Shown here one piece after another: positions 18,783 to 27,242 of a DNA stretch of 64,000 bases (position 1 is its first letter; the number at the start of each line of letters is the position of its first letter). Location: the NCBI GenBank assembly GCA_035536935.1, contig DATLNC010000081.1, positions 1 to 64,000 of the forward strand, written 5' to 3'. The stretch is from DATMER01 sp035536935. GTDB taxonomy: Bacteria > Acidobacteriota > Thermoanaerobaculia > Multivoradales > UBA5704. Made by a program: the position numbers and the translations under genes. The notes beneath the pieces are model-generated. The model saw only the letters and a list, made by a program, of their open reading frames with translations. It ran no database searches and was not told the origin of the DNA.

Positions 18783-19217
18783 TCAGCGTCGGGCAGATGG
18801 GCCGGGGCCTGGGCCGGGGACCGGCCTCCTCATGCCATCGACGCTGTAGCGCCCGGATCCCCGGGCCGCCATGTAGAGGAACGCGAAGCAGTAGAGCACC
18901 GCCAACTCGCCCTTGTTCACCACCGGCCAGAAGCCGCCCGACGCGTGCCCGATGAAATAAGCCGCCGCCATGGTGCCGCTGGCGAGGAAGGCGGCGATGC
19001 CGGTGAACAGGCCGATCGCGATCAGCAGGCCCGTCACGAGCTCGATCCATCCCGCGACGTACCCCAGCCCGGCATCGGGGCCCAGCTTCATGCCCTGGCC
19101 GTCGACGCCGCCGAACATGCCGAAGAGCTTCTGGGCGCCGTGCGACGCGAAGAGCAGGCCGAACATGATGCGGAAGAGAGCGTAAATCGGTTCGATGTAG
19201 CGTTCCAGGAATCGCAT
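18783..19217 (-). CDS. DoxX family membrane protein
   Basis: A 144-residue protein with four hydrophobic helices. It carries the DoxX landmarks RIMFGLLFASHGAQKLFG near residue 15-32 and GWIELVTGLLIAIGLFTGIAAF in the middle. Family members are inner-membrane proteins linked to quinol oxidation or redox and sulfur stress; no catalytic residue can be assigned here. Strong ribosome site AGAGGAGG precedes ATG 19217. It lies 38 bp downstream of the endonuclease III gene and may be co-transcribed with it. Confidence 0.88.
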   Translation of the reverse strand: MRFLERYIEPIYALFRIMFGLLFASHGAQKLFGMFGGVDGQGMKLGPDAGLGYVAGWIELVTGLLIAIGLFTGIAAFLASGTMAAAYFIGHASGGFWPVVNKGELAVLYCFAFLYMAARGSGRYSVDGMRRPVPGPGPGPSARR

Positions 19218-19255
19218 CCCACACCTCCTCTTTTTTTAACGCGTGAGATTGTACG

Positions 19256-19948
19256 TCAACCCGTCTGCGGAAGGGAGCCGCGCCGCCGCATCCCCCGATT
19301 CCTTGCCAGCTCCTCGCGCTTGCGCTTCCCCGAGGCGGTCCAGGAGCAGATGGGGCAGGCGTCGAGGTCGTGGTACAGGGCGGGGCAGTGCTCGCGGCCG
19401 AAGTAGATGATCTGGAGGTGGACCTTGCCCCAGCTCTCCTCGGGGAAGACGCGCTTGAGATCGCGCTCGGTCTGCTCCACGTTCCTGCCGCTCGACAGCC
19501 CCCAGCGCGCGGCGAGCCGGTGGATGTGCGTGTCCACCGGAAAAGCCGGCAGGCCGAACGCCTGGTTGAGCACCACCGACGCCGTCTTGTGCCCCACCCC
19601 GGGCAGCGCCTCCAACTCCGCGAACGTGCGCGGCACCCGGCCGCCATGCTCGGCGACCAGGATCTCCGACAGCCGCTTCAGGTTCTTCGCCTTGCCCGCG
19701 GTCAGGCCGATGCGCCGGATCCGGTGCTGGATCTCCTCGACCGGCAGCGCCGCCATCTGCTCGGCAGTCGAGGCGCGGGCGAACAGGTCCGGCGTCACCT
19801 GGTTGACCAGCTTGTCCGTGGTCTGCGCCGAGAGCACCACCGCCACGAGCAGCGTGAACGGGTCCGCGTGGGCGAGCGGGATGTCCACCGTGGGATAGAG
19901 CCCCTCGAGGATCTCCTGGATGCCGCGCGCCTTTTCTTTGCGGGTCAT
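19256..19948 (-). CDS. nth: Endonuclease III (DNA glycosylase/AP lyase)
   Basis: Base-excision repair glycosylase that removes oxidised pyrimidines and cuts the abasic site. The 230 residues contain LSAQTTDK near residue 39, the helix-hairpin-helix LPGVGHKTASVV with the catalytic Lys, and the catalytic Asp in PVDTHIHR. The C-terminal cluster region is atypical: cysteines occur as C-x9-C-x2-C (HCPALY...CPIC) with no fourth Cys, whereas the usual iron-sulfur loop is C-x6-C-x2-C-x5-C. The protein may therefore bind no [4Fe-4S] cluster or use another ligand. Start ATG 19948 is divergent from the receiver-Hpt gene. Confidence 0.92.
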   Translation of the reverse strand: MTRKEKARGIQEILEGLYPTVDIPLAHADPFTLLVAVVLSAQTTDKLVNQVTPDLFARASTAEQMAALPVEEIQHRIRRIGLTAGKAKNLKRLSEILVAEHGGRVPRTFAELEALPGVGHKTASVVLNQAFGLPAFPVDTHIHRLAARWGLSSGRNVEQTERDLKRVFPEESWGKVHLQIIYFGREHCPALYHDLDACPICSWTASGKRKREELARNRGMRRRGSLPQTG

Positions 19949-20035
19949 GACAAGGCGTGCTTTTTACCACAAACCGGAGTTTGACGCAGGAGGGTGCCGG
20001 GAGTAGTCTCATCTTCAATACGGAGGAATACGTCG

Positions 20036-20971
20036 GTGGAGCCGCACGTCTGGTTTCTGGGCCTGGTCCGGCGCGCCCTGCGCCGCCGGGAGAGGGCTTT
20101 CCCTCTCCCGATGAAGGAGCGGGCGCAGGCCGTCGAGGCGGACGTGCCGGAGATCGAGGCCGCTCCCTGCGTCCAGGATACGAGCGCGGTCCCGCCGGGA
20201 GCAGGTTGTCCCCTGCGAATCCTGCTGGCCGAGGACAACTCCGTGAACCAGAGGGTGGCGCTGCTCCTCCTGGAGCGTCTGGGCTACAAGGCCGACCTCG
20301 CGGCCAACGGCATCGAGGTGCTGGCCGCGCTCCGCCGCCAGGACTACGACGTGATCCTGATGGATGTGCAGATGCCCGAGATGGACGGGCTGGAGACGGC
20401 CCGGCGCATCACCGCCGACCCGCCCCGGGGGAAGCGGCCTCACATCATCGCCATCACGGCCAACGTGCTGCGCGCCGACCGGGACGCCTGCCTGGCGGCT
20501 GGAATGGAGGACTATCTGAGCAAGCCGATTCTCCTGGAAGACCTGCGCGCCGCGCTCTTGCGCACCGAGCCGCCCAGCGCGGCCGCTCCCGCCGGGGAGC
20601 CGGACCCGGTGCTGGACCCCGTCTACGTCGAACGGCTGCTGGAGCTGCAGCGGCTCAGCGGATGCGACGTCGTCTCGCCGATCGTGGACAGCTTCGTGGC
20701 GGAGGGGCCGCGGCGCGTAGAGCGGATGCGGGGCGCGCTCGCGCGCGGCGACCGGCAGGAGCTGTTGCTTGTGGCCCATACCCTCAAGGGGGGCAGCGCC
20801 CAGCTCGGAGCGCTGCGGGTGGCGTCGGTAAGCGGCGAGGTGGAGGAGAGCGTCAACGACGGGCGGTTCGACAGTATCGGCGGCATCGGTGAGCTCCTGG
20901 ACCGTCTGGAGCACGAGCTCGCGGCGGCCTCCGCGGCCCTCCTGGCCTGCAGAGGCGCGCCGTCCCCTTAA
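20036..20971 (+). CDS. Receiver domain fused to Hpt phosphotransfer domain
   Basis: A 311-residue phosphorelay protein without a kinase domain. The receiver domain (residues ~58-180) has acidic residues in LLAEDNSVNQR, the phospho-accepting Asp in VILMDVQMPEMDG and the Lys in YLSKPI. The Hpt domain (~205-300) carries the phospho-histidine in AHTLKGGSAQLG. This is the C-terminal half of a typical hybrid histidine kinase, so it is either a shuttle between separate kinases and regulators or a remnant. GTG 20036 is preferred because GGAGG lies nine bases upstream; an earlier GTG at 19994 is possible. A strong terminator follows. Confidence 0.85.
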   Translation: MEPHVWFLGLVRRALRRRERAFPLPMKERAQAVEADVPEIEAAPCVQDTSAVPPGAGCPLRILLAEDNSVNQRVALLLLERLGYKADLAANGIEVLAALRRQDYDVILMDVQMPEMDGLETARRITADPPRGKRPHIIAITANVLRADRDACLAAGMEDYLSKPILLEDLRAALLRTEPPSAAAPAGEPDPVLDPVYVERLLELQRLSGCDVVSPIVDSFVAEGPRRVERMRGALARGDRQELLLVAHTLKGGSAQLGALRVASVSGEVEESVNDGRFDSIGGIGELLDRLEHELAAASAALLACRGAPSP

Positions 20972-21042
20972 TGCTGGCTGTAAGGTTGGCCGCCTAGGAT
21001 GCAAGTTGAGGACGGACACCAACTCCCTCCACCCTCAATAAA

Positions 21043-21077
21043 GCTCCGGCGGACGGCGGTCCCCGGAGCCTTTTTTA
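21043..21077 (+). terminator. Rho-independent terminator after the receiver-Hpt gene
   Basis: Stem GCTCCGG (21043-21049) pairs with CCGGAGC (21063-21069) and is followed by CTTTTTTATTT. The T-tract runs into the last codon of the convergent VWA gene. Confidence 0.85.
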
Positions 21078-22265
21078 TTTTCCATTCAAATGCTCGACGG
21101 CGCGCCGGATTCCCCCCAGGGTGAGATCCTCCATCTGGAAGACCTCGCCGATGCGGCGGATCGTGGTGCCGCCGTAAGCCCCCTTCCAATCCTCCTTGGG
21201 GATCGGGTTGAGCCACACCGAGTGGCGGAACCGGTCGCGCAGGCGCTGCAGCCAGACCAGGCTCGCCTCCTCGTCCTCATCGCCCCAGGTGATGGCGCCG
21301 CGCGACCAGATCAGCTCCTCGGGCGCCATGGAGGCGTCGCCCACAAACAGAAGGCGCGTCTCCGGATTGCGCTGCAACAGGACCTGCGTGGGCAGCGGAT
21401 CGCGGCGCCGGAAGTCCTTGTAGACGGCGCCGTAGACCGTGTTGTGGAAGAAGTACGTGTCGCAGCGCTTGAAGCGGTCCCGCACCTTGGCGAAGAGCAG
21501 CCGGGTGTGATCGACGAACGGGAGCATGGAGCTGCCGCCGTTGTCGATCAGCAGCACGACCTCGATGCGGTCCAGGAGGCCGCGGCGGAAGACGAGGTCG
21601 ATCTCGCCGCCGTTCCTGGCGCTCTGATAGATGGTCTCGTCCAGGTCCAGCTCGTCGCGGGGGCCGGCGGGCGCGAGCTTCTTGAGCGATGCCAGGGCCT
21701 GGGAGAGGTTGGCGCCGCTCAGGGCCGTGGTTTCGGAGTACTCGACGTAGCGGCGCTCGCCGATCACCTTCAGGGCGGAGCGGTTGCCCCCGGGTCCGCC
21801 GACGCGCACGCCCCCCTTCGCGCTGCCGGAATGGCCGAAGGGAGAGTTGCCGCCGGTGCCGACCCATTTGCTGCCTCCCTGGTGGGCCTCCATCTGCTTG
21901 CGGAGCGTCTCCCAGAAACGTTTCATCAGCTCTTCCGGCGACGTGGTCCAGAGCGCCTGCGGCGGCAGCTCGCGGTTGCGGACCGCCTGCTTGAGCCACT
22001 CGCGGAACTGCGGCGTGTTGAGCAGCTCCGGGTCCCCCTCGGCGACCCGGGGCACGTCGATGCCGTAGAAGTGGAAGAGGAACGCCCGCTCGAAGGCATC
22101 CATGTGCTCCACCCGCCGCACGAACGACAGCCGGGCGAACACGAAGAGCGTCTCCAGGTCGGGCGCCAACCCCCGCTCCAATCCCTTGTAGAAGTCGATC
22201 GCGTCGGTCGTGCTGACCGGCACTCCGTACTCCCGCAGGCGGTAGAGGAACCCGGTGAAGGGCAT
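21075..22265 (-). CDS. VWA domain protein, CoxE-like, partner of MoxR ATPase
   Basis: A 396-residue protein with an N-terminal helical region, a Gly-rich linker (~150-165) and a C-terminal von Willebrand A fold. The metal site is degenerate: LLIDNGGSSM replaces the usual DxSxS, with a later GDAS contributing an acid. CoxE-like VWA proteins pair with MoxR AAA+ ATPases to act as metal-inserting or complex-remodelling chaperones. The moxR gene lies six bases upstream on the same strand, confirming the pair. No cofactor-dependent target enzyme is encoded next to it, so the client is unknown. Confidence 0.87.
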   Translation of the reverse strand: MPFTGFLYRLREYGVPVSTTDAIDFYKGLERGLAPDLETLFVFARLSFVRRVEHMDAFERAFLFHFYGIDVPRVAEGDPELLNTPQFREWLKQAVRNRELPPQALWTTSPEELMKRFWETLRKQMEAHQGGSKWVGTGGNSPFGHSGSAKGGVRVGGPGGNRSALKVIGERRYVEYSETTALSGANLSQALASLKKLAPAGPRDELDLDETIYQSARNGGEIDLVFRRGLLDRIEVVLLIDNGGSSMLPFVDHTRLLFAKVRDRFKRCDTYFFHNTVYGAVYKDFRRRDPLPTQVLLQRNPETRLLFVGDASMAPEELIWSRGAITWGDEDEEASLVWLQRLRDRFRHSVWLNPIPKEDWKGAYGGTTIRRIGEVFQMEDLTLGGIRRAVEHLNGK

Positions 22266-22271
22266 GTTTCC

Positions 22272-23096
22272 TCAGTGCACCTTGAGCCGCTTGGAGCCGC
22301 CGCGGTAGGCGAGGATGTCCTCGGTGCGCTTGAGCAGGGTGCCGACGTAGGGGATGTTCAGCCGCTCCGGCGTGATCTTCGAGTGCTGGAGCGCGCTCAG
22401 CCAGTTGAGCAGCTCGCTCGTGGCGGGCGGCTTCTCGAAACCCTTCTGCCGCAGCTCGTAGAAGATGCCGAGCGACGCATCCAGCAGCCCCTTGTCCAGA
22501 TCGGGGAAGTGGAGCTTCACGATCTCCCGCATCTGCTCCGGGGTGGGGAAGGCGATGTGATGGCAGTAGCAGCGCCGCAGGAACGGATCGGAGAGCTCGC
22601 GCTTGGCATTCGAAGTGATGAGGATGAACGGCCGCTTGCGCGCCTGGATGGTCTGGTTGACCTCGCGGATCGTGAACTGGCAGTCCTCGAGCACGTCGAG
22701 GAGGTTGTCCTGGATGTCCGACTCGGTCTTGTCGATCTCGTCGAGGAGGAGCACGACCCGCTCGTCGCTGCGGAAGGCGCGGCCGATGGGTCCCCAGATC
22801 ACGTAGTCGAAGAAGTTGTCGACGTTGCGGCCCGTCGTGGTAGTGCCAAAGCGGGCGTCGTTCAGGCGCAGCACCGTATCCTGGACGTAGCAGGCCTCCT
22901 CGCCCTTGATCGTGGACTTGCAGCGCAGGGTTTCGATGGGCATGCCCAGGGCCTTGGCCACCTCGAAGCCGAGCTGGGTCTTGCCGGTGCCGGCCTCGCC
23001 GGTGAGGATCAGCGGCTTCTCCATGACCAGCGCCATGTTGACGATCGCCCCGAGCTCGGGGTCGAGGTAGTAGCGTTCGGTGCCCTGGAACTCCAT
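22272..23096 (-). CDS. MoxR-family AAA+ ATPase
   Basis: A 274-residue AAA+ ATPase. Walker A is GEAGTGKTQ near residue 32, Walker B is VVLLLDEIDK near 110, sensor 1 is ILITSNAKRE near 148, and DPFLRRCYCHH supplies the arginine-finger region. Start ATG 23096 has GGAGAG upstream; the longer frame back to 23228 has no ribosome site. With the VWA protein it forms a MoxR-VWA chaperone pair. The promoter region faces the palindrome array that precedes vapB, so both divergent units could be controlled from that array. Confidence 0.88.
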   Translation of the reverse strand: MEFQGTERYYLDPELGAIVNMALVMEKPLILTGEAGTGKTQLGFEVAKALGMPIETLRCKSTIKGEEACYVQDTVLRLNDARFGTTTTGRNVDNFFDYVIWGPIGRAFRSDERVVLLLDEIDKTESDIQDNLLDVLEDCQFTIREVNQTIQARKRPFILITSNAKRELSDPFLRRCYCHHIAFPTPEQMREIVKLHFPDLDKGLLDASLGIFYELRQKGFEKPPATSELLNWLSALQHSKITPERLNIPYVGTLLKRTEDILAYRGGSKRLKVH

Positions 23097-23194
23097 GCGT
23101 CTCTCTCCGGAGAGTGCGGGGCCGCCGTGACCCCGCGGATCGGAGAGTCTAGCCGCTCTTGGCCCGGCGACGGAAGCATTGTGTTGCCCCGCGC

Positions 23195-23454
23195 TTGTAC
23201 AAACCGACCTAGCGAATACACATTTCAATTGACGGCAATGAGTGGTGGATCATTCGGATGTATAATTACCCTCTTCTTCTGTACATTGCCATCCTGCCGA
23301 TGTATATTGGCTCTGCCTGCTTGTACAGAAAAGCCCAGAAGGGGCGACTGCGGATGGAGAAGATGTACAGGCGAAGAGCTTCTTTGTATATGAGCGGCTG
23401 GGAAACGAAGAGGTACGGGGCGGAGTTGTACAGGGCCATGGTTCCCCTGTACAG
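23195..23454. repeat. Array A: GTAC-centred palindromes phased at exactly 21 bp, upstream of vapBC1
   Basis: TGTACA or TGTATA hexamers start at 23196, 23259, 23280, 23301, 23322, 23364, 23385, 23427 and 23448. All spacings are multiples of 21 bp (63, 21, 21, 21, 42, 21, 42, 21). Registers 23217, 23238, 23343 and 23406 are degenerate, and one off-register GGTACG lies at 23412. Outside the hexamer the units are not similar to each other, so conservation is on the palindrome and the spacing. The last site ends 14 bp before the vapB start, next to its ribosome site. The array is open in frame with vapB from 23258. It occupies the whole gap between divergent moxR and vapB. Confidence 0.9.
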
Positions 23455-23467
23455 TTTTGGAGGCGGC

Positions 23468-23707
23468 ATGCTGACCAACATCGATCTGGACGAGAATCTC
23501 GTGGAGGAAGCCCGGCGCCTGACCGGAGTGCGGACCAAAAAGGCCCTGGTCGAGGCGGGGCTGCGCGCCCTGATCAAGCTCCACGAGCAGTCCGACGTGC
23601 GCAAGCTCTGGGGGAGGCTGCACTGGCAGGAGCCGGAAGCGCCCGCTGCGCCGGAGACGCCGGATCTGCCGGAGAAGAAAGGAAAGAGCCGTGGCGGTCG
23701 TCGTTGA
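23468..23707 (+). CDS. vapB: VapB family antitoxin (PF09957-like), module 1
   Basis: A 79-residue ribbon-helix-helix antitoxin. The DNA-binding strand is probably TNIDLD (residues 3-8), followed by the helix pair LVEEARRLTGVRTKKALVEAGLRAL, and then a Pro/Glu/Lys-rich tail that would wrap the toxin. GGAGG lies seven bases before ATG 23468. The frame is open upstream to ATG 23258 through the palindrome array, so a 149-residue form with a repeated N-terminus cannot be excluded. The start of vapC lies within its 3' end. It is about half identical to the second VapB in this window (41087-41329). Confidence 0.88.
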   Translation: MLTNIDLDENLVEEARRLTGVRTKKALVEAGLRALIKLHEQSDVRKLWGRLHWQEPEAPAAPETPDLPEKKGKSRGGRR

Positions 23708-24095
23708 CACCTCGGTCTGGATCGATTTCTTCGCGGGCCGCTTCACACCGCAGAGCACCTGGCTGGACAATGCGCTGGGAAAGGAGTCCCTGGCGGTGCC
23801 GGACCTGATCATCGGCGAGGTCCTGCGCGGCTTCGCGGACGAGAACGAGCAGGAGACGGCGCGCAAGTCGCTGTTGCAGTTCCGGACCTTCCTCATCGGA
23901 GGGCTGGACCTGGTGCTCGAGAGCGCCGGGCACCAGCGGCTCTTGCGCGAGAAGGGCGAGCCCGTGCCGTGCGAGCTCAAGTGCCTGATCGCGACCTTCT
24001 GCATCCACTGGAAGCTGCCGCTGCTCCACAGCGATCCCGCCTACCTCCCCTTCGAGCGCCACCTCGGGCTGCAGGGGTCGGGAGCGGGGGTTTGA
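23691..24095 (+). CDS. vapC: VapC family PIN-domain ribonuclease toxin, module 1
   Basis: A 134-residue PIN nuclease. Acidic metal ligands are visible as D in VVDTSVWIDF, E in LIIGEVLRG, D in the HSDPAY region and D/E positions between. The start is GTG 23691 inside vapB (17-bp overlap), implying translational coupling. In this family the toxin cuts RNA, commonly tRNA or rRNA, when the antitoxin is lost. It is a paralogue of the toxin at 41313-41738, sharing IATFCI and P-x-FERxL blocks. Confidence 0.9.
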   Translation: MAVVVDTSVWIDFFAGRFTPQSTWLDNALGKESLAVPDLIIGEVLRGFADENEQETARKSLLQFRTFLIGGLDLVLESAGHQRLLREKGEPVPCELKCLIATFCIHWKLPLLHSDPAYLPFERHLGLQGSGAGV

Positions 24096-24104
24096 AGGAG
24101 CTGC

Positions 24105-25247
24105 TCAAGCCAGCTTGATGGAAAAAGACAGCTCGTCCGGCTTGCGCGTCTCCACCTTGTACTTGCGGCCGGCCGCCGTTTCCTTCTTGAGGAACGTGGC
24201 AACCTTTTTCCCGATCGCCGGCTTGCTGAAGTCGTCCGTCGGATAGGTGAGGTGGATCGTGAACTTGTCGTCCGGCCGCGCCGCGGAGATCATCGCGAGC
24301 GTGTTCACGTCAGGATTGTCGAACTTGCCGTCCGCCGAGATGACGTAGTGCTTCGCCCGGATCCTCTCGAAATAGGTTTTGTCGACGTTGCGCTCGCTGC
24401 CGTGGTGGGGCATCTTGAGGATGTCCAGCTCGATGCGGCCCTCGCCATCCATCAGCCCCACCTCTTCGAGGCCCGCGAGCGTGTGATCGCCGCGGCCGTC
24501 GCCGGTGAGGAGGATGCGCTTGCCGTCGGCTTCGGCCAGCACCACGATGCTGGAAAGGTTGTAGACCGAGCCGTCCACGAACGCCGCAGCCTTGGCGCGG
24601 GCCTCTTCCTCCTTTTCGAGGATCTTCTTGACGTGCTGGTTCCAGTCCTTCTGCAGCGCGAGCAGGTTCTTCTCGCTCGGGGACACGACCGTGAGCTTCA
24701 GGTTGCCCAGCGCGAACGGCTTCTGCCCGGCCCGGACGAGCCCCTTGAAGGGGGGATTCCCGGCCAGCTTCAAGGCGTCGAGCAGGTTCCGCAGATCGCG
24801 CCCCTCGGTCACGCTCGCGAGGATCAGCGAGCCCGCGGGTTGCAGCAATCCGCCGAGCGATGCCGTGCTCATGGCCGAGGCGGAATCGCCGACCGTCACG
24901 TCGTCGTTGTCCAGGAGGTCGTCGAACGAGTTGTGCCAGAAGCGCTTGATCTTCCAGAGCGCCGGCTGCCGCGCGTCGCTCAGCTCCTTCATTCCCTGCA
25001 CCATCTCCAGCATGCCGGCGATGTGATCGCGGTCGATGTGGCTGACCATCGCGAGCTCGATCTCGAGCGGCTTGTCGTCCGCGAGCTTGCGCTGCTCGCG
25101 GATCTGCTGGAGGCGCGGCTCCAGCGCGTCGGCCCAGACGCCGGGCGGGCCGCCATCGATCACCGAAAGCCAAGGCTTCGCCTTCGTGCCGAAGTGGAGG
25201 AGGAGGGAGTCGCCGAACTTGGCCCGGAGGACTTCCAGCACCAGCAT
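24105..25247 (-). CDS. MBL-fold metallo-hydrolase of the ComEC/Rec2-like type
   Basis: A 380-residue metallo-beta-lactamase-fold protein. The motif SHIDRDHIAG (near residue 69-78) is the HxDxDH metal site, with VIDGGPPG before it, LLTGDGRGDH and ILKMPHHGSE as later metal-binding loops. A helical insertion with a Glu/Lys/Ala-rich stretch lies in the middle. No membrane segment or signal peptide, so cytoplasmic. It follows the S8 protease gene by 15 bp and is the last gene of a three-gene unit. Substrate (nucleotide, nucleic acid or other phosphodiester) is not deducible. Confidence 0.87.
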   Translation of the reverse strand: MLVLEVLRAKFGDSLLLHFGTKAKPWLSVIDGGPPGVWADALEPRLQQIREQRKLADDKPLEIELAMVSHIDRDHIAGMLEMVQGMKELSDARQPALWKIKRFWHNSFDDLLDNDDVTVGDSASAMSTASLGGLLQPAGSLILASVTEGRDLRNLLDALKLAGNPPFKGLVRAGQKPFALGNLKLTVVSPSEKNLLALQKDWNQHVKKILEKEEEARAKAAAFVDGSVYNLSSIVVLAEADGKRILLTGDGRGDHTLAGLEEVGLMDGEGRIELDILKMPHHGSERNVDKTYFERIRAKHYVISADGKFDNPDVNTLAMISAARPDDKFTIHLTYPTDDFSKPAIGKKVATFLKKETAAGRKYKVETRKPDELSFSIKLA

Positions 25248-25262
25248 GTCAGTCTCCCTTCT

Positions 25263-27242
25263 TTAAACTGATTGCAAGGCGCGGAGTGCGTCGAGCATGC
25301 CCGCTCCTTGAAAATACCGCTCGCGCCCCAGGTCCGTGGCGGTCGAGCAGAGGATCTGCTTGATGCGCGCCGGCCGGCCGACCAGCTCGTTGTGGCGGGC
25401 CATGAGCATCGCCGCCACGCCGCTGACGTGCGGCGCGGCCATGCTCGTCCCGTCCTTCAATCCGAACATGTCATTGGGCAGCGGCGCGGTGATCTTCTCG
25501 CCCGGCGCCACCAGGTCGGGCTTGATGCGGCCGTCGCCCGTGGGCCCGCGGCTGGAGAAATAGCTCACGCCGTACGTGTGCGGCCGGAAGCGGTGGGTGG
25601 ACCCGACCGTGATGACAAGATCCGCGTTGCCCGGGTCCGTGATGCTGATGCTGTTGTAGGCCTCGAGCGTCGTGCCGTCCGGCGTCGTGTACTTGCGGTA
25701 GCCCTGGTTGCCCGCCGCGGCGACCACCACCACGCCCGAGTTCACCACGCGCTCGCACTCGTCGCAGACCGGCGTGCGGCCGCAGGCGTAATTCGAGATG
25801 TCGTGCGGGATCGACAGGCTCAGGTTCACGCCGTGCACGGCCACGTAGTCGTTCGTCGAGTTGAGGTGGCGGATGAACTGCAGCGCGGCCATGACCGCGA
25901 ACTCGTCGCCCACTCCCTTGTCGTCCAGCACGCGCAGGTCGTAGAGGCGGAGGTCGGGGCAGACGCCCTTGAGGTCATCCTTCTTGAGGACGCCGTCCGG
26001 ATCTCCGGCCCGCCAGTCGCCAGCCAGGATGCCGGCCACGTGGGTTCCGTGATCGTATTTCGGCTCCCGGTAATCCTTGTCATGCGGGATGCGTATGAGC
26101 GGGGCGAGGAGCTTCCAGTCGAGCGACGCGCCGTCGGCCAGGCTCTTCTTGAGCACGTTGAGCTTCCTGGCGAGCTGCGGGTCTTTCTTCAGGCGCTTGG
26201 CCAGCCCTGGGGGCGGCTCGGAGACATCGGGGTCGAGGATGTCCTCGACCTGCGTGAAGTCGTAGGTCTCGACCACGCGCGTATTGTTCGCGGTCTTCCT
26301 GCCATCGCGGAACGGGTCGTTGCAGGGGCTGTCGTCCTTACGCAGACGGAAGGCGGGATGGCGGGCGTCGATGCCGCTGTCGATGATCGCCCAGGCGAGC
26401 TCGCGGCAGGAGATGTCGAACAGGCGGCGCGCCGCGTCCGCCTTGACCGCCAGCATCGAGCGGGAGATCGTGGGCGTGGCCTCGCGGTTGAGGCTGACCG
26501 AATAGATCTTCGCCTCCTCGCCGGGCGTCTTCATGTCGCGGATCAGCTGGGCGATCGCCTGGACGAGGACTTTCCAGTCGGCCATCGCGGCCTTGGAGAC
26601 GCCGTCCTTCTCGTAGAAGACCTGCGGCAGCGTGTCGCCGCGGCGGACCAGGGCCAGCGCGCCCGCGACGCGCATCATCCACAGCAGGGCGGGCGGGAGG
26701 CGGATGGGCTCGTTTTTTCCCTCGCCGGTCTCGAGGAGCGCCGGGTGCTCCGGGTCCTGGACGGCCTCGGCCAGCTTCTCCTGAACGTGCTCGCTCTGGA
26801 TCCCGTCCACGTTCCACAGGTCGTCGAGCTGATGCCACCAGCCGGTCATCGGGAGCACGGAGCGGATGAGGTCCTCGAAGTAGAGCGTGGCCGCGACGGT
26901 CGACTGGTTGTAGATGATGCGCGCCGGCGCCTTGGGATCGTGCCCGAGCGCCCGCCATTGCGGCGTCTTGCGCTCGCTCGCGATCCGCTGGCGCAGCGCC
27001 AGGCGGATGTCGCCGGCGAAGCTCTCGCGCCACGGGGTGAGCAGCAGCTTGACGGGCGGGAACGGGTCTCTCGTTTCGGCCGGGCCGGTGAGGCGCTCTT
27101 CCTCCTCGCCCGGCCCCTTGGCGTACTCGATCCAGACGTCGGGCAGGACCGGGGAGTCCTGCGTGAAGCGGCGCACGCGGCCGGTGCCGAACATGAGCTG
27201 CTCGATGAGCGCGCGGTCGAGCTTTTTCATAGTGTCAGCCAT
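25263..27242 (-). CDS. S8 family (subtilisin-like) serine protease with long N-terminal domain, probably cytoplasmic
   Basis: A 659-residue protein. The first ~275 residues are unrecognised, contain no signal peptide and are followed by a complete subtilase domain. The triad is D288 (AIIDSGID), H398 (DHGTHVAG) and S600 (GTSMAAPHVSG), with N512 in AAAGNQG as the oxyanion residue. A cysteine group C-x8-C-x2-C near 487-498 (CGRTPVCDEC) may bind metal. Lack of export signal and prodomain suggests an intracellular protease kept in check by its N-terminal region or by a partner. It overlaps the upstream P-loop gene by eight bases and precedes the MBL-fold gene by 15 bp. Confidence 0.88.
   Translation of the reverse strand: MADTMKKLDRALIEQLMFGTGRVRRFTQDSPVLPDVWIEYAKGPGEEEERLTGPAETRDPFPPVKLLLTPWRESFAGDIRLALRQRIASERKTPQWRALGHDPKAPARIIYNQSTVAATLYFEDLIRSVLPMTGWWHQLDDLWNVDGIQSEHVQEKLAEAVQDPEHPALLETGEGKNEPIRLPPALLWMMRVAGALALVRRGDTLPQVFYEKDGVSKAAMADWKVLVQAIAQLIRDMKTPGEEAKIYSVSLNREATPTISRSMLAVKADAARRLFDISCRELAWAIIDSGIDARHPAFRLRKDDSPCNDPFRDGRKTANNTRVVETYDFTQVEDILDPDVSEPPPGLAKRLKKDPQLARKLNVLKKSLADGASLDWKLLAPLIRIPHDKDYREPKYDHGTHVAGILAGDWRAGDPDGVLKKDDLKGVCPDLRLYDLRVLDDKGVGDEFAVMAALQFIRHLNSTNDYVAVHGVNLSLSIPHDISNYACGRTPVCDECERVVNSGVVVVAAAGNQGYRKYTTPDGTTLEAYNSISITDPGNADLVITVGSTHRFRPHTYGVSYFSSRGPTGDGRIKPDLVAPGEKITAPLPNDMFGLKDGTSMAAPHVSGVAAMLMARHNELVGRPARIKQILCSTATDLGRERYFQGAGMLDALRALQSV

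Noticed and set aside
21090..23393. Plus-strand 767-codon open frame antisense to MoxR and VWA
   Set aside because: High GC makes long antisense frames common; the minus-strand genes carry clear family motifs.
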